Positions 34,427 to 43,888 of a stretch of DNA of 64,000 nt are shown here, piece by piece; the first letter of the stretch is position 1; every line of letters begins with the position of its first letter. The notes under the pieces are model-generated. The model was not told the DNA's origin. It was given only the letters and a program-made list of their open reading frames with translations, and made no database searches. The stretch is from an uncultured Clostridia bacterium (GTDB lineage Bacteria; Bacillota; Clostridia; Saccharofermentanales; Saccharofermentanaceae), in the NCBI GenBank assembly GCA_937876985.1, contig CALEFT010000020.1:62001-126000 (forward strand), read 5' to 3'. The translations under genes and the position numbers were made by a program.

Positions 34427-35794
34427 ATGTCAAAGAAAATGTGGGCTGGACGTTTCCAGAAAGCAACAGACAAAACAGTAAACGATTACAACTCTTCACT
34501 ACCATTCGATTCAAGAATGTATAAGCAGGATATTAATGGATCAATTGCACATAGCAAGATGCTAGCTAAGCAAGGAATCATTTCTAAGGAAGATGCAGAC
34601 GCTATCTATTCTGGATTAGTATCAATCAAGGAAGATATTAATAATGGTATTCTTACTTTTGATTCTGATGCAGAAGATATTCATATGTTCGTAGAAGAAG
34701 AACTTACAAAGAGAATCGGCGATGCTGGAAAGAAGCTACACACTGGAAGATCTAGAAATGACCAGGTTGCGCTAGATCAGCGTTTATATCTTGTAGATGA
34801 AGCTCGTGACATTCTTGTACTAATCAATACTTTAATTGAAACAATCAAGGATATCGCACTTGATAACCTAGACACTTACATGCCAGGCTATACACATCTA
34901 CAAAGAGCACAGCCAATCACATATGCACATTATTTATCTGCTTATCTAGAAATGTTCAAGAGAGATTATCATAGATTAGAGCAAGCAATCGATAGATGCA
35001 ATGTCTCCCCTCTTGGCTCTGGAGCTCTTGCTGGAACAACATATCCATTTGATAGACAGTTTGTCGCTGATGAACTTAATATGAATGGAATTACGCTTAA
35101 TAGCTTAGATGGTGTATCTGATAGAGATTTCGCAATTGAATTTGCATCAGATATGAGCATTATGATGATGCACCTATCTCGCCTATCAGAAGAAATCATT
35201 CTACATGCGAGCCAAGAATTTAAGTTTATCGAGCTTGATGACGCATATTCAACAGGCTCATCAATGATGCCACAGAAGAAAAATCCAGATGTAGCAGAGC
35301 TTACTCGTGGTAAGACTGGTCGAGTATATGGAGATTTGATTTCACTTCTTGTTATCATGAAGGGCTTACCACTTACATATAACAAGGATATGCAAGAGGT
35401 TCAAGAATCAATGTTCGATGTAATAGAGACAGTTAAGGCAGTTCTTCCACCAATGACAGGAATGATTGCTACAATGACTCTTAACAAAGAGAACATGGCA
35501 AAGGCTGCACTCGGCGGCTTTACAAATGCTACTGACTTAGCAGACTACCTTGTTCGTAAGGGTATTCCATTCAGAAGCACTCATGAGATTTCTGGTAAGC
35601 TTGTACACTACTCTATCGAGAATAATAAAACTCTAGAAACATTAACACTAGATGAGTTTAAGCAGTTCTCTGAACTAATCGAAGAAGATGTTTATGATGC
35701 AATTTCTCTTAAGACTTGTGTAGAGAAGCGTATTATTCCTGGAGCTCCAAGCTCGAAGACTGTTAAGGAATATCTGGACAATTACTCATTATAA
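34427..35794 (+). CDS. argH: Argininosuccinate lyase
   Basis: Last step of arginine synthesis, splitting argininosuccinate to arginine and fumarate. The 455 residues show WAGRFQKATDKTVNDYNSS, HTGRSRNDQVALDQRLYL, TYMPGYTHLQRAQPITYAHYL and the signature loop GSSMMPQKKNPD with the catalytic serine. There is no fused acetyltransferase domain (as in argH(A) of some bacteria); the free GNAT sits immediately upstream instead. ATG follows AAGGAGAACACT. Ends at a convergent terminator shared with the GH5 gene. Confidence 0.97.
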   Translation: MSKKMWAGRFQKATDKTVNDYNSSLPFDSRMYKQDINGSIAHSKMLAKQGIISKEDADAIYSGLVSIKEDINNGILTFDSDAEDIHMFVEEELTKRIGDAGKKLHTGRSRNDQVALDQRLYLVDEARDILVLINTLIETIKDIALDNLDTYMPGYTHLQRAQPITYAHYLSAYLEMFKRDYHRLEQAIDRCNVSPLGSGALAGTTYPFDRQFVADELNMNGITLNSLDGVSDRDFAIEFASDMSIMMMHLSRLSEEIILHASQEFKFIELDDAYSTGSSMMPQKKNPDVAELTRGKTGRVYGDLISLLVIMKGLPLTYNKDMQEVQESMFDVIETVKAVLPPMTGMIATMTLNKENMAKAALGGFTNATDLADYLVRKGIPFRSTHEISGKLVHYSIENNKTLETLTLDEFKQFSELIEEDVYDAISLKTCVEKRIIPGAPSSKTVKEYLDNYSL

Positions 35795-35827
35795 TCAGCA
35801 TGAGAATAAATAATTAGTAAAAATAAC

Positions 35828-35863
35828 AATACCTAATTCGGAAATCCGAATTAGGTATTTGTT
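35828..35863. terminator. Bidirectional terminator between argH and the GH5 gene
   Basis: Perfect 15-bp inverted repeat with a 2-base centre (35828-35859), T-rich on the plus side and A-rich upstream, between two convergent genes. The stem contains TTCGGA and TCCGAA. Confidence 0.88.
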
Positions 35864-35895
35864 TATATTTATAAATCAATGAATAACTAAATTTA

Positions 35896-37371
35896 TTATT
35901 TCTTCTTGTTACGAGACTTCTTACCAAGCATATACATTCCAACAGCATAAAGGATAACAGCAATTACAACCATAGTAATAACTATTGGCTTATAATTGAA
36001 TTTCTTATCTTCTTTATCATTCTCGTTATTGTCATCAGTTGCTTCATTAGTAGAAACTGTTGTCTCAATTACACTAGTAGTATCAGTTTCAGATTCTAAA
36101 CTAGATTCAATTGTAGTTTCTGAAGTTGCACAAGAAGTTTCAGTTGTACTTTCTGTTACAGCTGTTGTTTCAGTTGGTTCTGGAGTTATCTCAGAAGTAG
36201 AATTATTGTTCTCTGATACTGAATTATATATAAGCGCATCTACAATGCCCTCTCTCCAAGTAAGTGAATTACGATTGAAGATTGCATAACCACCTTCTTC
36301 ACTACCTTCATTCCAATCACCGTTGTCCCACCAGAAGCATTTAATACCGCGTGATGCTGCTTCAGAGATAAAATATGCTGCAAACTCAGCTCTTTCATCA
36401 TCATTATTCTTATATTCAGCTCCGAATTCACCAATAATCACTGGAATATTGTGCTGAATAGACCAATTTGAAATACTGTTAAGATAATTAGAAATCTCTG
36501 TTTTATCACTAGCATTAAAATCATTATGTGTAGATGTCCAAGTTACACTTTGACTAGTACCTGTAAAACTCCATGGAGTATACATATGCACTTCCAAAAT
36601 CAGATGATTAGTAGCTGAATCAACTGGAACTACTGTATTATCTAGAACTACTTGTTCATTAGAACCAACATACGTATTGAAGATAAGATTTCTAACAGAG
36701 TTATTGCCGCCAGTTGTTCTTACTGTATCAACAAATGTTTGAGCATAAGATGCAACAGCCTCATAGGAATCAGAGCTTCCAGGACTTCCCCAAGTGTTTT
36801 GTCCATCAATAATCTCGTTATAGCCTTCAAATAGCAGATGATCGCCATAATCCTTAAACTCATTTGCAATTTGAGTCCAAACACTGATAAATTTATCCTT
36901 CTGCTGTTCAAAATTGTCATTTTCTGCGAAAATCCAAGATACAGTCTCACCAGGTCTAGTTTCACCCGTATCGTGATGAACATTGATAATTACATACATT
37001 CCTAAATCATATGCATAATCAACAACCTCACGAACACGAGCCATCCAACTAGAATCGATATTGTTATTACTATCAATATGCTGTGACCAAGTAATTGGAA
37101 TTCTAATTGCATTGAAGCCTTGGTCATGAACAGATTGAATCATCGCTTGAGTCGTTACTGGGTTGCCCCAACTAGTCTCATAAGATGAAGTACCATTATT
37201 AGTAATCCATGTACCATAAGCATCAAAAGTATTTCCAAGATTCCAACCCACATTTATATTGGAAACAGCCTGATCAGCAGTCTCAAATTCAGTGTCAGCA
37301 AATGCAACGCTTGGTAAAAGATTGCACACCAAAACAACTGTTAATAATAAAGAAATAATCTTTTTTCTCAT
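35896..37371 (-). CDS. Secreted, membrane-anchored GH5 glycoside hydrolase (endoglucanase-like)
   Basis: A 491-residue protein. The start at 37371 (MRKKIISLLLTVVLVC) gives a normal signal peptide cut near residue 25 (VAFA); it follows GAGGG. The catalytic GH5 domain spans about 35-355: INVGWNLGNTFDAYG, GFNAIRIPITWSQH, VIINVHHD, FEGYNEIIDG (acid/base Glu) and VIIGEFGAEY (nucleophile Glu), ending with KCFWWDNG. A Thr/Ser/Glu-rich linker (about 380-440) leads to one C-terminal membrane helix and a Lys/Arg tail, so the enzyme stays on the cell surface. Likely substrate is cellulose, mixed beta-glucan or a similar polymer; exact subfamily unknown. No carbohydrate-binding module is seen. Confidence 0.92.
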   Translation of the reverse strand: MRKKIISLLLTVVLVCNLLPSVAFADTEFETADQAVSNINVGWNLGNTFDAYGTWITNNGTSSYETSWGNPVTTQAMIQSVHDQGFNAIRIPITWSQHIDSNNNIDSSWMARVREVVDYAYDLGMYVIINVHHDTGETRPGETVSWIFAENDNFEQQKDKFISVWTQIANEFKDYGDHLLFEGYNEIIDGQNTWGSPGSSDSYEAVASYAQTFVDTVRTTGGNNSVRNLIFNTYVGSNEQVVLDNTVVPVDSATNHLILEVHMYTPWSFTGTSQSVTWTSTHNDFNASDKTEISNYLNSISNWSIQHNIPVIIGEFGAEYKNNDDERAEFAAYFISEAASRGIKCFWWDNGDWNEGSEEGGYAIFNRNSLTWREGIVDALIYNSVSENNNSTSEITPEPTETTAVTESTTETSCATSETTIESSLESETDTTSVIETTVSTNEATDDNNENDKEDKKFNYKPIVITMVVIAVILYAVGMYMLGKKSRNKKK

Positions 37372-37419
37372 AATGCATGCCCTCATTATTTGCAAAATTT
37401 TGAAACAGTATAACAAAGA

Positions 37420-38778
37420 TTAATTACGCATAGAATGGATAGGTGCAGGAATTCTTCCGCCTCGATTAATGAAATCTGCGCAGGATTTATTATTTACAGG
37501 CATAATTGGTGCAAGACCAAGCAAACCACCAAATTCAACACTGTCACCTACACCCTTACCAGGTACTGGAATAATTCTTACAGCAGTTGTCTTGTTATTA
37601 AATGTACCGATAGCCATTTCGTCTGCGATGATACCAGAAATAGTAGAAGCAGATGTATCACCTGGAATAGCAATCATATCAAGACCAACAGAGCATACGC
37701 ATGTCATTGCTTCAAGCTTTTCGAGCTTGAGGCCGCCAGATACTGTAGCTGCAATCATTCCCTCATCCTCAGATACAGGAATAAATGCTCCAGATAGACC
37801 GCCTACAAATGAGGATGCCATTGTTCCACCCTTCTTTACTGCATCGTTAAGCATTGCCAAGGCTGCGGTTGTACCCCAAGTACCGCATTCTTCAAGACCA
37901 AACTCTTCAAGAAGACGAGCTACGGAGTCGCCAACAGCTGGAGTTGGAGCAAGAGACAAATCGATAATACCAAATGGAACACCAAGTCTTTCTGATGCCT
38001 CACGAGCAACAAGCTCACCAACACGAGTAATCTTGAAAGCAGCTTTCTTTACAGTCTCGGCAACAGTACCTAGGTCAGCGCCCTTTACCTTCTCTAGAGC
38101 AGACTTAACTACACCAGGGCCAGAAATACCAACATTTATAACGCACTCAGGCTCACCTGGGCCTAAGAAGGCACCAGCCATGAAAGGGTTATCCTCTGGA
38201 GCATTAGCAAATACAACAAGCTTAGCACATCCAATAGCATCTCTATCAGCTGTCTTTTCTGCAGCCTTCTTGATGATGATACCCATATCACGAACAGCAT
38301 CCATATTGATACCAGTTCTAGTAGATGCAAGATTAACACTAGAGCATACGCACTCAGTTACACTTAATGCTTCTGGGATAGAATTGATAAGGATCTTATC
38401 TGAATTAGTATAGCCCTTATGTACAAGAGCTGAAAAACCACCAATGAAGTTAACTCCACAAGCCTTAGCTGCCTTATCAAGCGTAATAGCAAATGGCGTA
38501 TAATCAGTAGCTCCACAGGACGCAGCTACAATAGAAATTGGTGTAACAGAAATTCTCTTATGAATTATTGGTACATTGTATTTCTTAGAAATCTGGTTGC
38601 CTACTTCTACAAGATTACCTGCATATCGACAAATCTTGTCATATATCTTTTGACAGGATTCTTCTACTGTGGAAGCAGCGCAATCCATTAGAGAAATACC
38701 CATAGTAATAGTTCTAATATCAAGATGCTGTTCAGAGAACATCTTGGTAGTTTCTAGTATTTCAAAATCTGTAATCAT
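37420..38778 (-). CDS. PFL family protein (UPF0210)
   Basis: A 452-residue conserved protein of unknown function with a glycyl-radical-enzyme-like fold but no glycyl radical loop. Family marks: ILETTKMFSEQHLDIRTITMGISLMDCA at the N-terminus, NPFMAGAFLGPGEPECVINVGISGPGVV, FGIIDLSLAPTPAVGDSVARLLEEFGL and PVNNKSCADFINRGGRIPAPIHS at the C-terminus. It follows the ACT-domain gene by 19 bases, the usual two-gene pair in Bacillota and archaea. Metabolic role undescribed. Confidence 0.9.
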   Translation of the reverse strand: MITDFEILETTKMFSEQHLDIRTITMGISLMDCAASTVEESCQKIYDKICRYAGNLVEVGNQISKKYNVPIIHKRISVTPISIVAASCGATDYTPFAITLDKAAKACGVNFIGGFSALVHKGYTNSDKILINSIPEALSVTECVCSSVNLASTRTGINMDAVRDMGIIIKKAAEKTADRDAIGCAKLVVFANAPEDNPFMAGAFLGPGEPECVINVGISGPGVVKSALEKVKGADLGTVAETVKKAAFKITRVGELVAREASERLGVPFGIIDLSLAPTPAVGDSVARLLEEFGLEECGTWGTTAALAMLNDAVKKGGTMASSFVGGLSGAFIPVSEDEGMIAATVSGGLKLEKLEAMTCVCSVGLDMIAIPGDTSASTISGIIADEMAIGTFNNKTTAVRIIPVPGKGVGDSVEFGGLLGLAPIMPVNNKSCADFINRGGRIPAPIHSMRN

Positions 38779-38797
38779 TATAAATCACCTCGAATAA

Positions 38798-39079
38798 TTA
38801 GATTCTATGCATAGCATTGAAAAGATCCGTATGCTGAATAGTAATACTTAATCCAAGTTCGTCTCCGAGGTTAGAAAGCTTATTAGAAATATCGCTTTCT
38901 TCAATAACTACATCTTTAAGATCTACCATCATAATCATAGTAAAAATATCGCCCATAATTGTCTGAGAAATATCCTTAATGTTAATTCCTTCTTGTGCTA
39001 GTAGCGCGGAAACCTTAGCAATGATTCCAACCTTGTCCTTACCTACAACAGTAATTACAGCTTGATTCTTCTGATCCAT
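38798..39079 (-). CDS. ACT domain protein (UPF0237)
   Basis: A 93-residue single protein with two ACT-like halves: NQAVITVVGKDKVGIIAKVSALLAQEGINIKDISQTI and the EESDISNKLSNLGDELGLSI half. The family is a putative amino-acid or ligand sensor found next to the UPF0210 gene. I place the start at 39079 (MDQKNQA), which follows AGGAGAGATTATT and gives the usual 90-residue size; an in-frame ATG six codons upstream has no such site. Confidence 0.92.
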   Translation of the reverse strand: MDQKNQAVITVVGKDKVGIIAKVSALLAQEGINIKDISQTIMGDIFTMIMMVDLKDVVIEESDISNKLSNLGDELGLSITIQHTDLFNAMHRI

Positions 39080-39096
39080 AATAATCTCTCCTATCA

Positions 39097-40749
39097 TTAC
39101 TTATTATTAGCCAAATAATTATACAACATATTAGCAGTATTGACGCCATCAATTGCAGAAGAAGTAATACCTCCTGCGTACCCAGCTCCTTCTCCGCATG
39201 GAAATAAACCTTTGATATTAGTGGACTCATAAGAATCTCTATCTCTAACAATTCTTACTGGAGAAGATGTTCTAGTCTCCGGGAAAGTAATAATAGCATC
39301 ATCAGCATCAAAGCCCTTAATCCTTCTGCCCATCTTAGAAATACCATTAGTAATTGTTTCTACCATATTCTCATCATACAAATCACTTAGGTTTGCTCGT
39401 CTTACACCTGGTCTATAAGATGGTATAATTCTGTCTGAACTATAATCAGCATTGGCTTTAGAAGTCAAATCGCGATAATAACAGAAAGGCGCATAGCCAT
39501 TACTTCCACCTAACTCATAAGCTAAGTTCTCAATCCTCTCTTGATATTCAATACCAGAAAGCACTCCATCGCCAAAAACCTCAGAAGAAACAGGAACCAG
39601 AAGAGCACTATTAGAGTTCATTCCGTCTCGCCTGCTGTTACTCATTCCGTTTGTTACAACATGATTTGCTTCAGAACTTGATGCAACAACCTCTCCACCT
39701 GGACACATACAAAATGTATATAGCTTACTTCCATTATCAGTATCTACGGCAAGCTTATAAGAAGCTGCTCCAAGCTCATTATACGAGTCAGTATAAACTC
39801 CATATTGAGCAAAATCTATGTCTTTTCGCAAATGCTCTATTCGAACACCAATTGCAAAAGGCTTGCTCTCCATATGTACGCCTTCTTTATGCAAATATCT
39901 GAATGTATCTCTGCTTGCATTTCCAATAGCAAGAATTAGTGAATTTGTCTTAATCTCATATGTTTGGCTTAAATCAGAGACAGTGACAGAACTAATTTTA
40001 TTATCAATAAGCGTGAAGCTCTCAAATTTTGTATCAAAACGAACTTCGCCACCAAGCGATATGATTTTATTTCTAATTCCTCTTACAACATCAACAAGGA
40101 CGTCTGTTCCAATATGTGGGTGTGAATCGTAGAGGATTTCTTCTGAAGCGCCATTTTCGACAAAGGTGTTGAATATGAACGCTTTGTGCTTACTTCTAAC
40201 TCCAGTAAATAGCTTCCCATCCGAAAAGGTTCCGGCTCCGCCCTCACCAAACTGAATATTAGAACTCTCGTTGAGAATTCCACTTGCATGATATTTTGCT
40301 ACATGCTTAATTCTATCTTCTACTTTGCTACCACGTTCAATGACGATAGGCTTAAGTCCATAAAGAGATAAAACTAATGCAGCAAACATACCCGCTGGTC
40401 CAAATCCGACAATTACTGGGCGTTCTTTATTGGCACGAACAAGGTCTTGAGAAAACAAATAATGTGGTAGTGACTCTTTAATCTGGTCACTTATATATTT
40501 GTCATATTCTTCTCTTGTACATATTGCAATCTTATAATTGATTACTAAATTAGGCTTATGTCTAGCGTCAATTGATTTATTAAGTATATATATTCTTTGT
40601 AATCCGTCTTGAAGAGCCTTGATAGAATTTCTTATCTGCTTATCAGAGGAATTTTTGTTCTCATTTACAAGCTTCTTGGTTATTAGCTCATAGATATTGG
40701 TGTTACAAGAAAGCTCATTAATCTTGAATTTGATGTCATAAGTTCTCAT
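39097..40749 (-). CDS. NAD(P)/FAD-dependent dehydrogenase (COG2509 type)
   Basis: A 550-residue flavoprotein of uncharacterised function. The N-terminal about 90 residues are a small alpha/beta domain; then come PVIVGFGPAGMFAALVLSLYGLKPIVIERG (FAD Rossmann), SSNIQFGEGGAGTFSDGKLFTGV, FAIGVRIEHLRKDID, CMCPGGEVVASSSEANHVVTNGMSN and LFPCGEGAGYAGGITSSAIDGV, all typical for this family. The start is MRTYDIKF at 40749, behind AGAGGTATTT; longer in-frame extensions run into the upstream gene. Overlaps that gene by 14 bases. Confidence 0.9.
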   Translation of the reverse strand: MRTYDIKFKINELSCNTNIYELITKKLVNENKNSSDKQIRNSIKALQDGLQRIYILNKSIDARHKPNLVINYKIAICTREEYDKYISDQIKESLPHYLFSQDLVRANKERPVIVGFGPAGMFAALVLSLYGLKPIVIERGSKVEDRIKHVAKYHASGILNESSNIQFGEGGAGTFSDGKLFTGVRSKHKAFIFNTFVENGASEEILYDSHPHIGTDVLVDVVRGIRNKIISLGGEVRFDTKFESFTLIDNKISSVTVSDLSQTYEIKTNSLILAIGNASRDTFRYLHKEGVHMESKPFAIGVRIEHLRKDIDFAQYGVYTDSYNELGAASYKLAVDTDNGSKLYTFCMCPGGEVVASSSEANHVVTNGMSNSRRDGMNSNSALLVPVSSEVFGDGVLSGIEYQERIENLAYELGGSNGYAPFCYYRDLTSKANADYSSDRIIPSYRPGVRRANLSDLYDENMVETITNGISKMGRRIKGFDADDAIITFPETRTSSPVRIVRDRDSYESTNIKGLFPCGEGAGYAGGITSSAIDGVNTANMLYNYLANNK

Positions 40750-42046
40750 AAATACCTCTATATAACGCTGTTGCTGCTCTATTTGCAGAAGACCATGCCC
40801 ATTGCAAATTATATCCACCACATGGACCATCAACATTAAGAATTTCACCACATAGATAAATACCATCTAGCATTGGACTATTCTTAAATGATAAGTCACT
40901 ATTAAGTGCATTAAGCTTAATTCCACCAGAAGTTACTTGAGCAAAATCAAATCCACCAAAACCTGATACTTGAAGTTCCATCTTGCTAATTACATCAACA
41001 AGCATCGCTATTCTTCTGCTAGTAATTTTTTTGCAAATAGTCTCGGAATTAATTCCACACATCTTACAAAAGAATTCACAAGCAACTCGTGGGAAAAGTC
41101 CTGAGAGCGCATTACAAATTGTTCTTTCTGGATATAAATTAATTCTATAAGAAATTTCTTTATTGAGATCTTCTTCGTTCATTCCATTTGCAAAATTTAT
41201 AACTACAGATGGAGTTAAGTCCGTCTTATCAATCATATTTCTACATATCTTCGAAGAAATCTGCATAACACAAATACCACTAATTCCAGTGTCTGTAACT
41301 ATAAGCTCACCCTTTTCTACATTGGATGGTTCCTTGTCATAATAAATAGAAACTGGAAAACGATAACCAGAAAGCTTATGCAAATCTCTATTAGAAATAT
41401 TAAGCTTAGTTAGTGCTGGAGCTGGCTTAACAAATATATCATCGGGCTTCTTATCCAAATTAGTATTTGCCTTATAAAGCTTATAAATCCAATTAAGGCT
41501 AGTACCATCACTTCCGGTATTTGGATAACTAGAGCCACCTGTAGCAATTATTATTTTATTTGTCAAAAATTCACCATTTGTAGTTGAAACAATATATTTC
41601 TTATCAGTAGAAATACTTATTTCTTGAACCTTGGCATCATAAATAAAGCTAACACCGTTATCTTCTAGGTAAAATCTTAAAGAATCAATTACAGTAGCAC
41701 TTCTTAGAGTGTATGGATAGACAAGTGACTCTTTAGAAATAGTCTTAATACCAATCTGGTTTTCTAGAAAAGAAATTGTTTCTTCAGAATCAAAATCATC
41801 AATAATTGATGATACTAACGAAGAATTATCTGTATTAAACAAATTGACATTCAAATTTAGATTTGTAATATTGCAACGACCATTACCGGTTAAAGCAAGC
41901 TTTCTGCCAGCCTTTGAATTGGAATCAACAATAGCAATCTTAAGGTCATTACTACGATTATCACTAGACAACAAAAATGCAAGCCTTGCTGCACTCATAA
42001 GGCCTGCACTTCCTGCTCCAATAATTAATACATCAAAATTAGTCAT
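40736..42046 (-). CDS. HI0933/BaiN family flavoprotein
   Basis: A 436-residue FAD-binding protein. Marks: FDVLIIGAGSAGLMSAARLA (dinucleotide fold), SNSKAGRKLALTGNGRCNITN (signature of the family), IIATGGSSYPNTGSDGTS and YLCGEILNVDGPCGGYNLQWAWSS near the end. Related proteins reduce bile acids (BaiN) or have no known role. The start is ATG at 42046 after GGAG; a TTG immediately upstream is less likely. Overlaps the next flavoprotein gene, so two different FAD oxidoreductases are translationally coupled. Confidence 0.9.
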   Translation of the reverse strand: MTNFDVLIIGAGSAGLMSAARLAFLLSSDNRSNDLKIAIVDSNSKAGRKLALTGNGRCNITNLNLNVNLFNTDNSSLVSSIIDDFDSEETISFLENQIGIKTISKESLVYPYTLRSATVIDSLRFYLEDNGVSFIYDAKVQEISISTDKKYIVSTTNGEFLTNKIIIATGGSSYPNTGSDGTSLNWIYKLYKANTNLDKKPDDIFVKPAPALTKLNISNRDLHKLSGYRFPVSIYYDKEPSNVEKGELIVTDTGISGICVMQISSKICRNMIDKTDLTPSVVINFANGMNEEDLNKEISYRINLYPERTICNALSGLFPRVACEFFCKMCGINSETICKKITSRRIAMLVDVISKMELQVSGFGGFDFAQVTSGGIKLNALNSDLSFKNSPMLDGIYLCGEILNVDGPCGGYNLQWAWSSANRAATALYRGIYENL

Positions 42047-42075
42047 CAAGGAGACTCCATTCTAGTTGACTTTAA

Positions 42076-42735
42076 TCATTCATTATCAAGAAGCATCAAA
42101 CATCTGCGGAACTTTGACAAATCAAACTTAGATGCATTTGTCTTCTCCATAATATAATTTGCCAAATCATTAAGATCTTCTACATCACCGGAAATCAATT
42201 CTAGCTCTAGCTCGCAAATTGGTTCGGACTTTCCACCTGCGGAAAGCTTACCTACATCAAAACAAGCTTCGCAAATACTGTCTCCATAACCGAATGTATA
42301 TGTGGTTCTCTCGAATGTAGTTTTACAAAGCATTTCTAGTTCGTCATCATCAATATCCTTAAAAGCTTCAACTAGAAGCTCGTTAGGATCATCTTCTCCA
42401 CGAACACCATTAATAAATTCTTCTTTATCGAAAGTCTTAGAATCAGTATTGAAATTCCACTCAAATCTCTGGTGTAAACCATCAACTACTTTACCACCAA
42501 GTTTAACAGTATGCTGATATCTCTCTTCATCATCTTCAATTGAAGAGAATGTTCTTACGCGAACAGATACCATTTTACTGGCAAGCTTCCTATCGATAGT
42601 ATCGTAATAAACGTTCTTTAATAGTTCTGGTTCTTGCTCGCTAGTATCAAGACAAATATTCAAAAACCAATCTTCTTCAACAATAGAGAATAACTCTTCT
42701 ACGGAATCAAACTTAAGTTTAAATTCGGTTTCCAT
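42076..42735 (-). CDS. CYTH domain protein (probable inorganic triphosphatase)
   Basis: A 219-residue protein. The N-terminus METEFKLKF has the ExExK signature (Glu2, Glu4, Lys6). Further CYTH residues: VYYDTIDRKLASKMVSVRVR, HTVKLGG and CELELELISGDVEDL with alternating acidic residues of the tunnel fold. Related enzymes hydrolyse triphosphate; thiamine triphosphatase activity is also known in the superfamily. Metal-dependent cytosolic. Follows the DUF5711 gene by 19 bases in the same operon. Confidence 0.85.
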   Translation of the reverse strand: METEFKLKFDSVEELFSIVEEDWFLNICLDTSEQEPELLKNVYYDTIDRKLASKMVSVRVRTFSSIEDDEERYQHTVKLGGKVVDGLHQRFEWNFNTDSKTFDKEEFINGVRGEDDPNELLVEAFKDIDDDELEMLCKTTFERTTYTFGYGDSICEACFDVGKLSAGGKSEPICELELELISGDVEDLNDLANYIMEKTNASKFDLSKFRRCLMLLDNE

Positions 42736-42754
42736 CTTATTTCTAGACCCTCAC

Positions 42755-43888
42755 TTAGTAATTGATAATGTGTACTCCTGTTGGAGAAATTACATTAATC
42801 TTATTGCCACCAATTAATCCTATTCTAATAACATTCTCGTCAACTGACAAGTCTGTTTCAATATTTCCATCACTTGTAAATACAAAGATTCTATTGTCAA
42901 CAGAAATAGCTACATGATTATCAAGCACATAGAAATCATTAATAGTAGTTCCTAATGCCGAATCATATGTAATACTTAAGTCTGCATCAATAATTGCAAG
43001 GTTATTAATTTGTCCAACACCGTCAGAATAAACGATAAACAACTTATCATCAACGCTCCAAACATAATTAAGAGAATCAAAGCCTAATTGCAATTCAACA
43101 AGTTGGTTATTATCTACAGCATAGATTGAATTCGAACTAAAACAGAAGAATTTATCCTTACAATAGATAACAGATGAGATGATATCATCATTTGCTACTT
43201 GATAAATAGCCAAATCAGATGCGCTATAATTATCATTCTGATTAAGAGCAATAATCTTAAGTGAAGATGTTGATACAGCACCATTTGTATTAAGACAGCT
43301 TATAGCAATTTGACTAGAATCATCATTAAATTCAGCAAGAATAGGATATCCTGAATCAGAAGAAATCCAATTTACAATAAAGTTTCCGACAGAATCATAT
43401 ACCGTAACTTGACCAAAAGCCTCGTTTGAATCAAGAATAACAGCACAAAGTCCATCATTCGAAACAGAAACGTTCTTTATGCACTCACTAGTCGACTTAG
43501 AATAAACCATGCCCTCTTCATCAAACATAGCAAATCCATATCCACCTATATCGCAAACTACTGCATAATTATGAAATACATAGCATGTAGGATTCACATA
43601 ATTAATATTTGCTGAATATACTTCGTTGCCAGATGTAGTTAAATACGCAACTCTCTCATTAGTAACCTTGAGCACGCCTTCATCAAAAGGATAAATCTTC
43701 TGTGCCTCAGAAAACTCGCACTCAAAGCCACTTTGAGCTGACAATCTTAATGCACTATCTGCTCCTTCAAGAGCTGATTGTTTATCATTAACAAGAATTA
43801 GACATACAACAGATACTATTAGCAGAACAACAAAACTAATAGCAACAATAAGTAACTGTTTTTGTGTCTTTTTTACTTCGTTAATCAT
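42755..43888 (-). CDS. DUF5711-like membrane-anchored beta-propeller protein
   Basis: A 377-residue protein with one N-terminal membrane helix (about 12-33) and a large extracytoplasmic part of repeating beta strands separated by short turns, as in WD/quinoprotein-like propellers (for example ACVIL-type and IYAVDNNQLVEL blocks). Resembles the DUF5711 family of clostridia by size and topology; no catalytic motif seen. It shares one base (TAATG) with the DUF4340 gene upstream, so it belongs to the ABC/GldG group. Function unknown. Confidence 0.7.
   Translation of the reverse strand: MINEVKKTQKQLLIVAISFVVLLIVSVVCLILVNDKQSALEGADSALRLSAQSGFECEFSEAQKIYPFDEGVLKVTNERVAYLTTSGNEVYSANINYVNPTCYVFHNYAVVCDIGGYGFAMFDEEGMVYSKSTSECIKNVSVSNDGLCAVILDSNEAFGQVTVYDSVGNFIVNWISSDSGYPILAEFNDDSSQIAISCLNTNGAVSTSSLKIIALNQNDNYSASDLAIYQVANDDIISSVIYCKDKFFCFSSNSIYAVDNNQLVELQLGFDSLNYVWSVDDKLFIVYSDGVGQINNLAIIDADLSITYDSALGTTINDFYVLDNHVAISVDNRIFVFTSDGNIETDLSVDENVIRIGLIGGNKINVISPTGVHIINY

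Noticed and set aside
37469..38413. A 314-codon open frame on the plus strand opposite the PFL-family gene
   Set aside because: The minus-strand protein is a clear conserved family member; the plus frame is Ser/Pro/Thr-rich with no domain or ribosome site and comes from the codon pattern of the opposite gene.
40750..40866. N-terminal extension of 39 residues on the COG2509 flavoprotein
   Set aside because: It lies wholly inside the upstream gene, and a good ribosome site and family-typical N-terminus support the later start.
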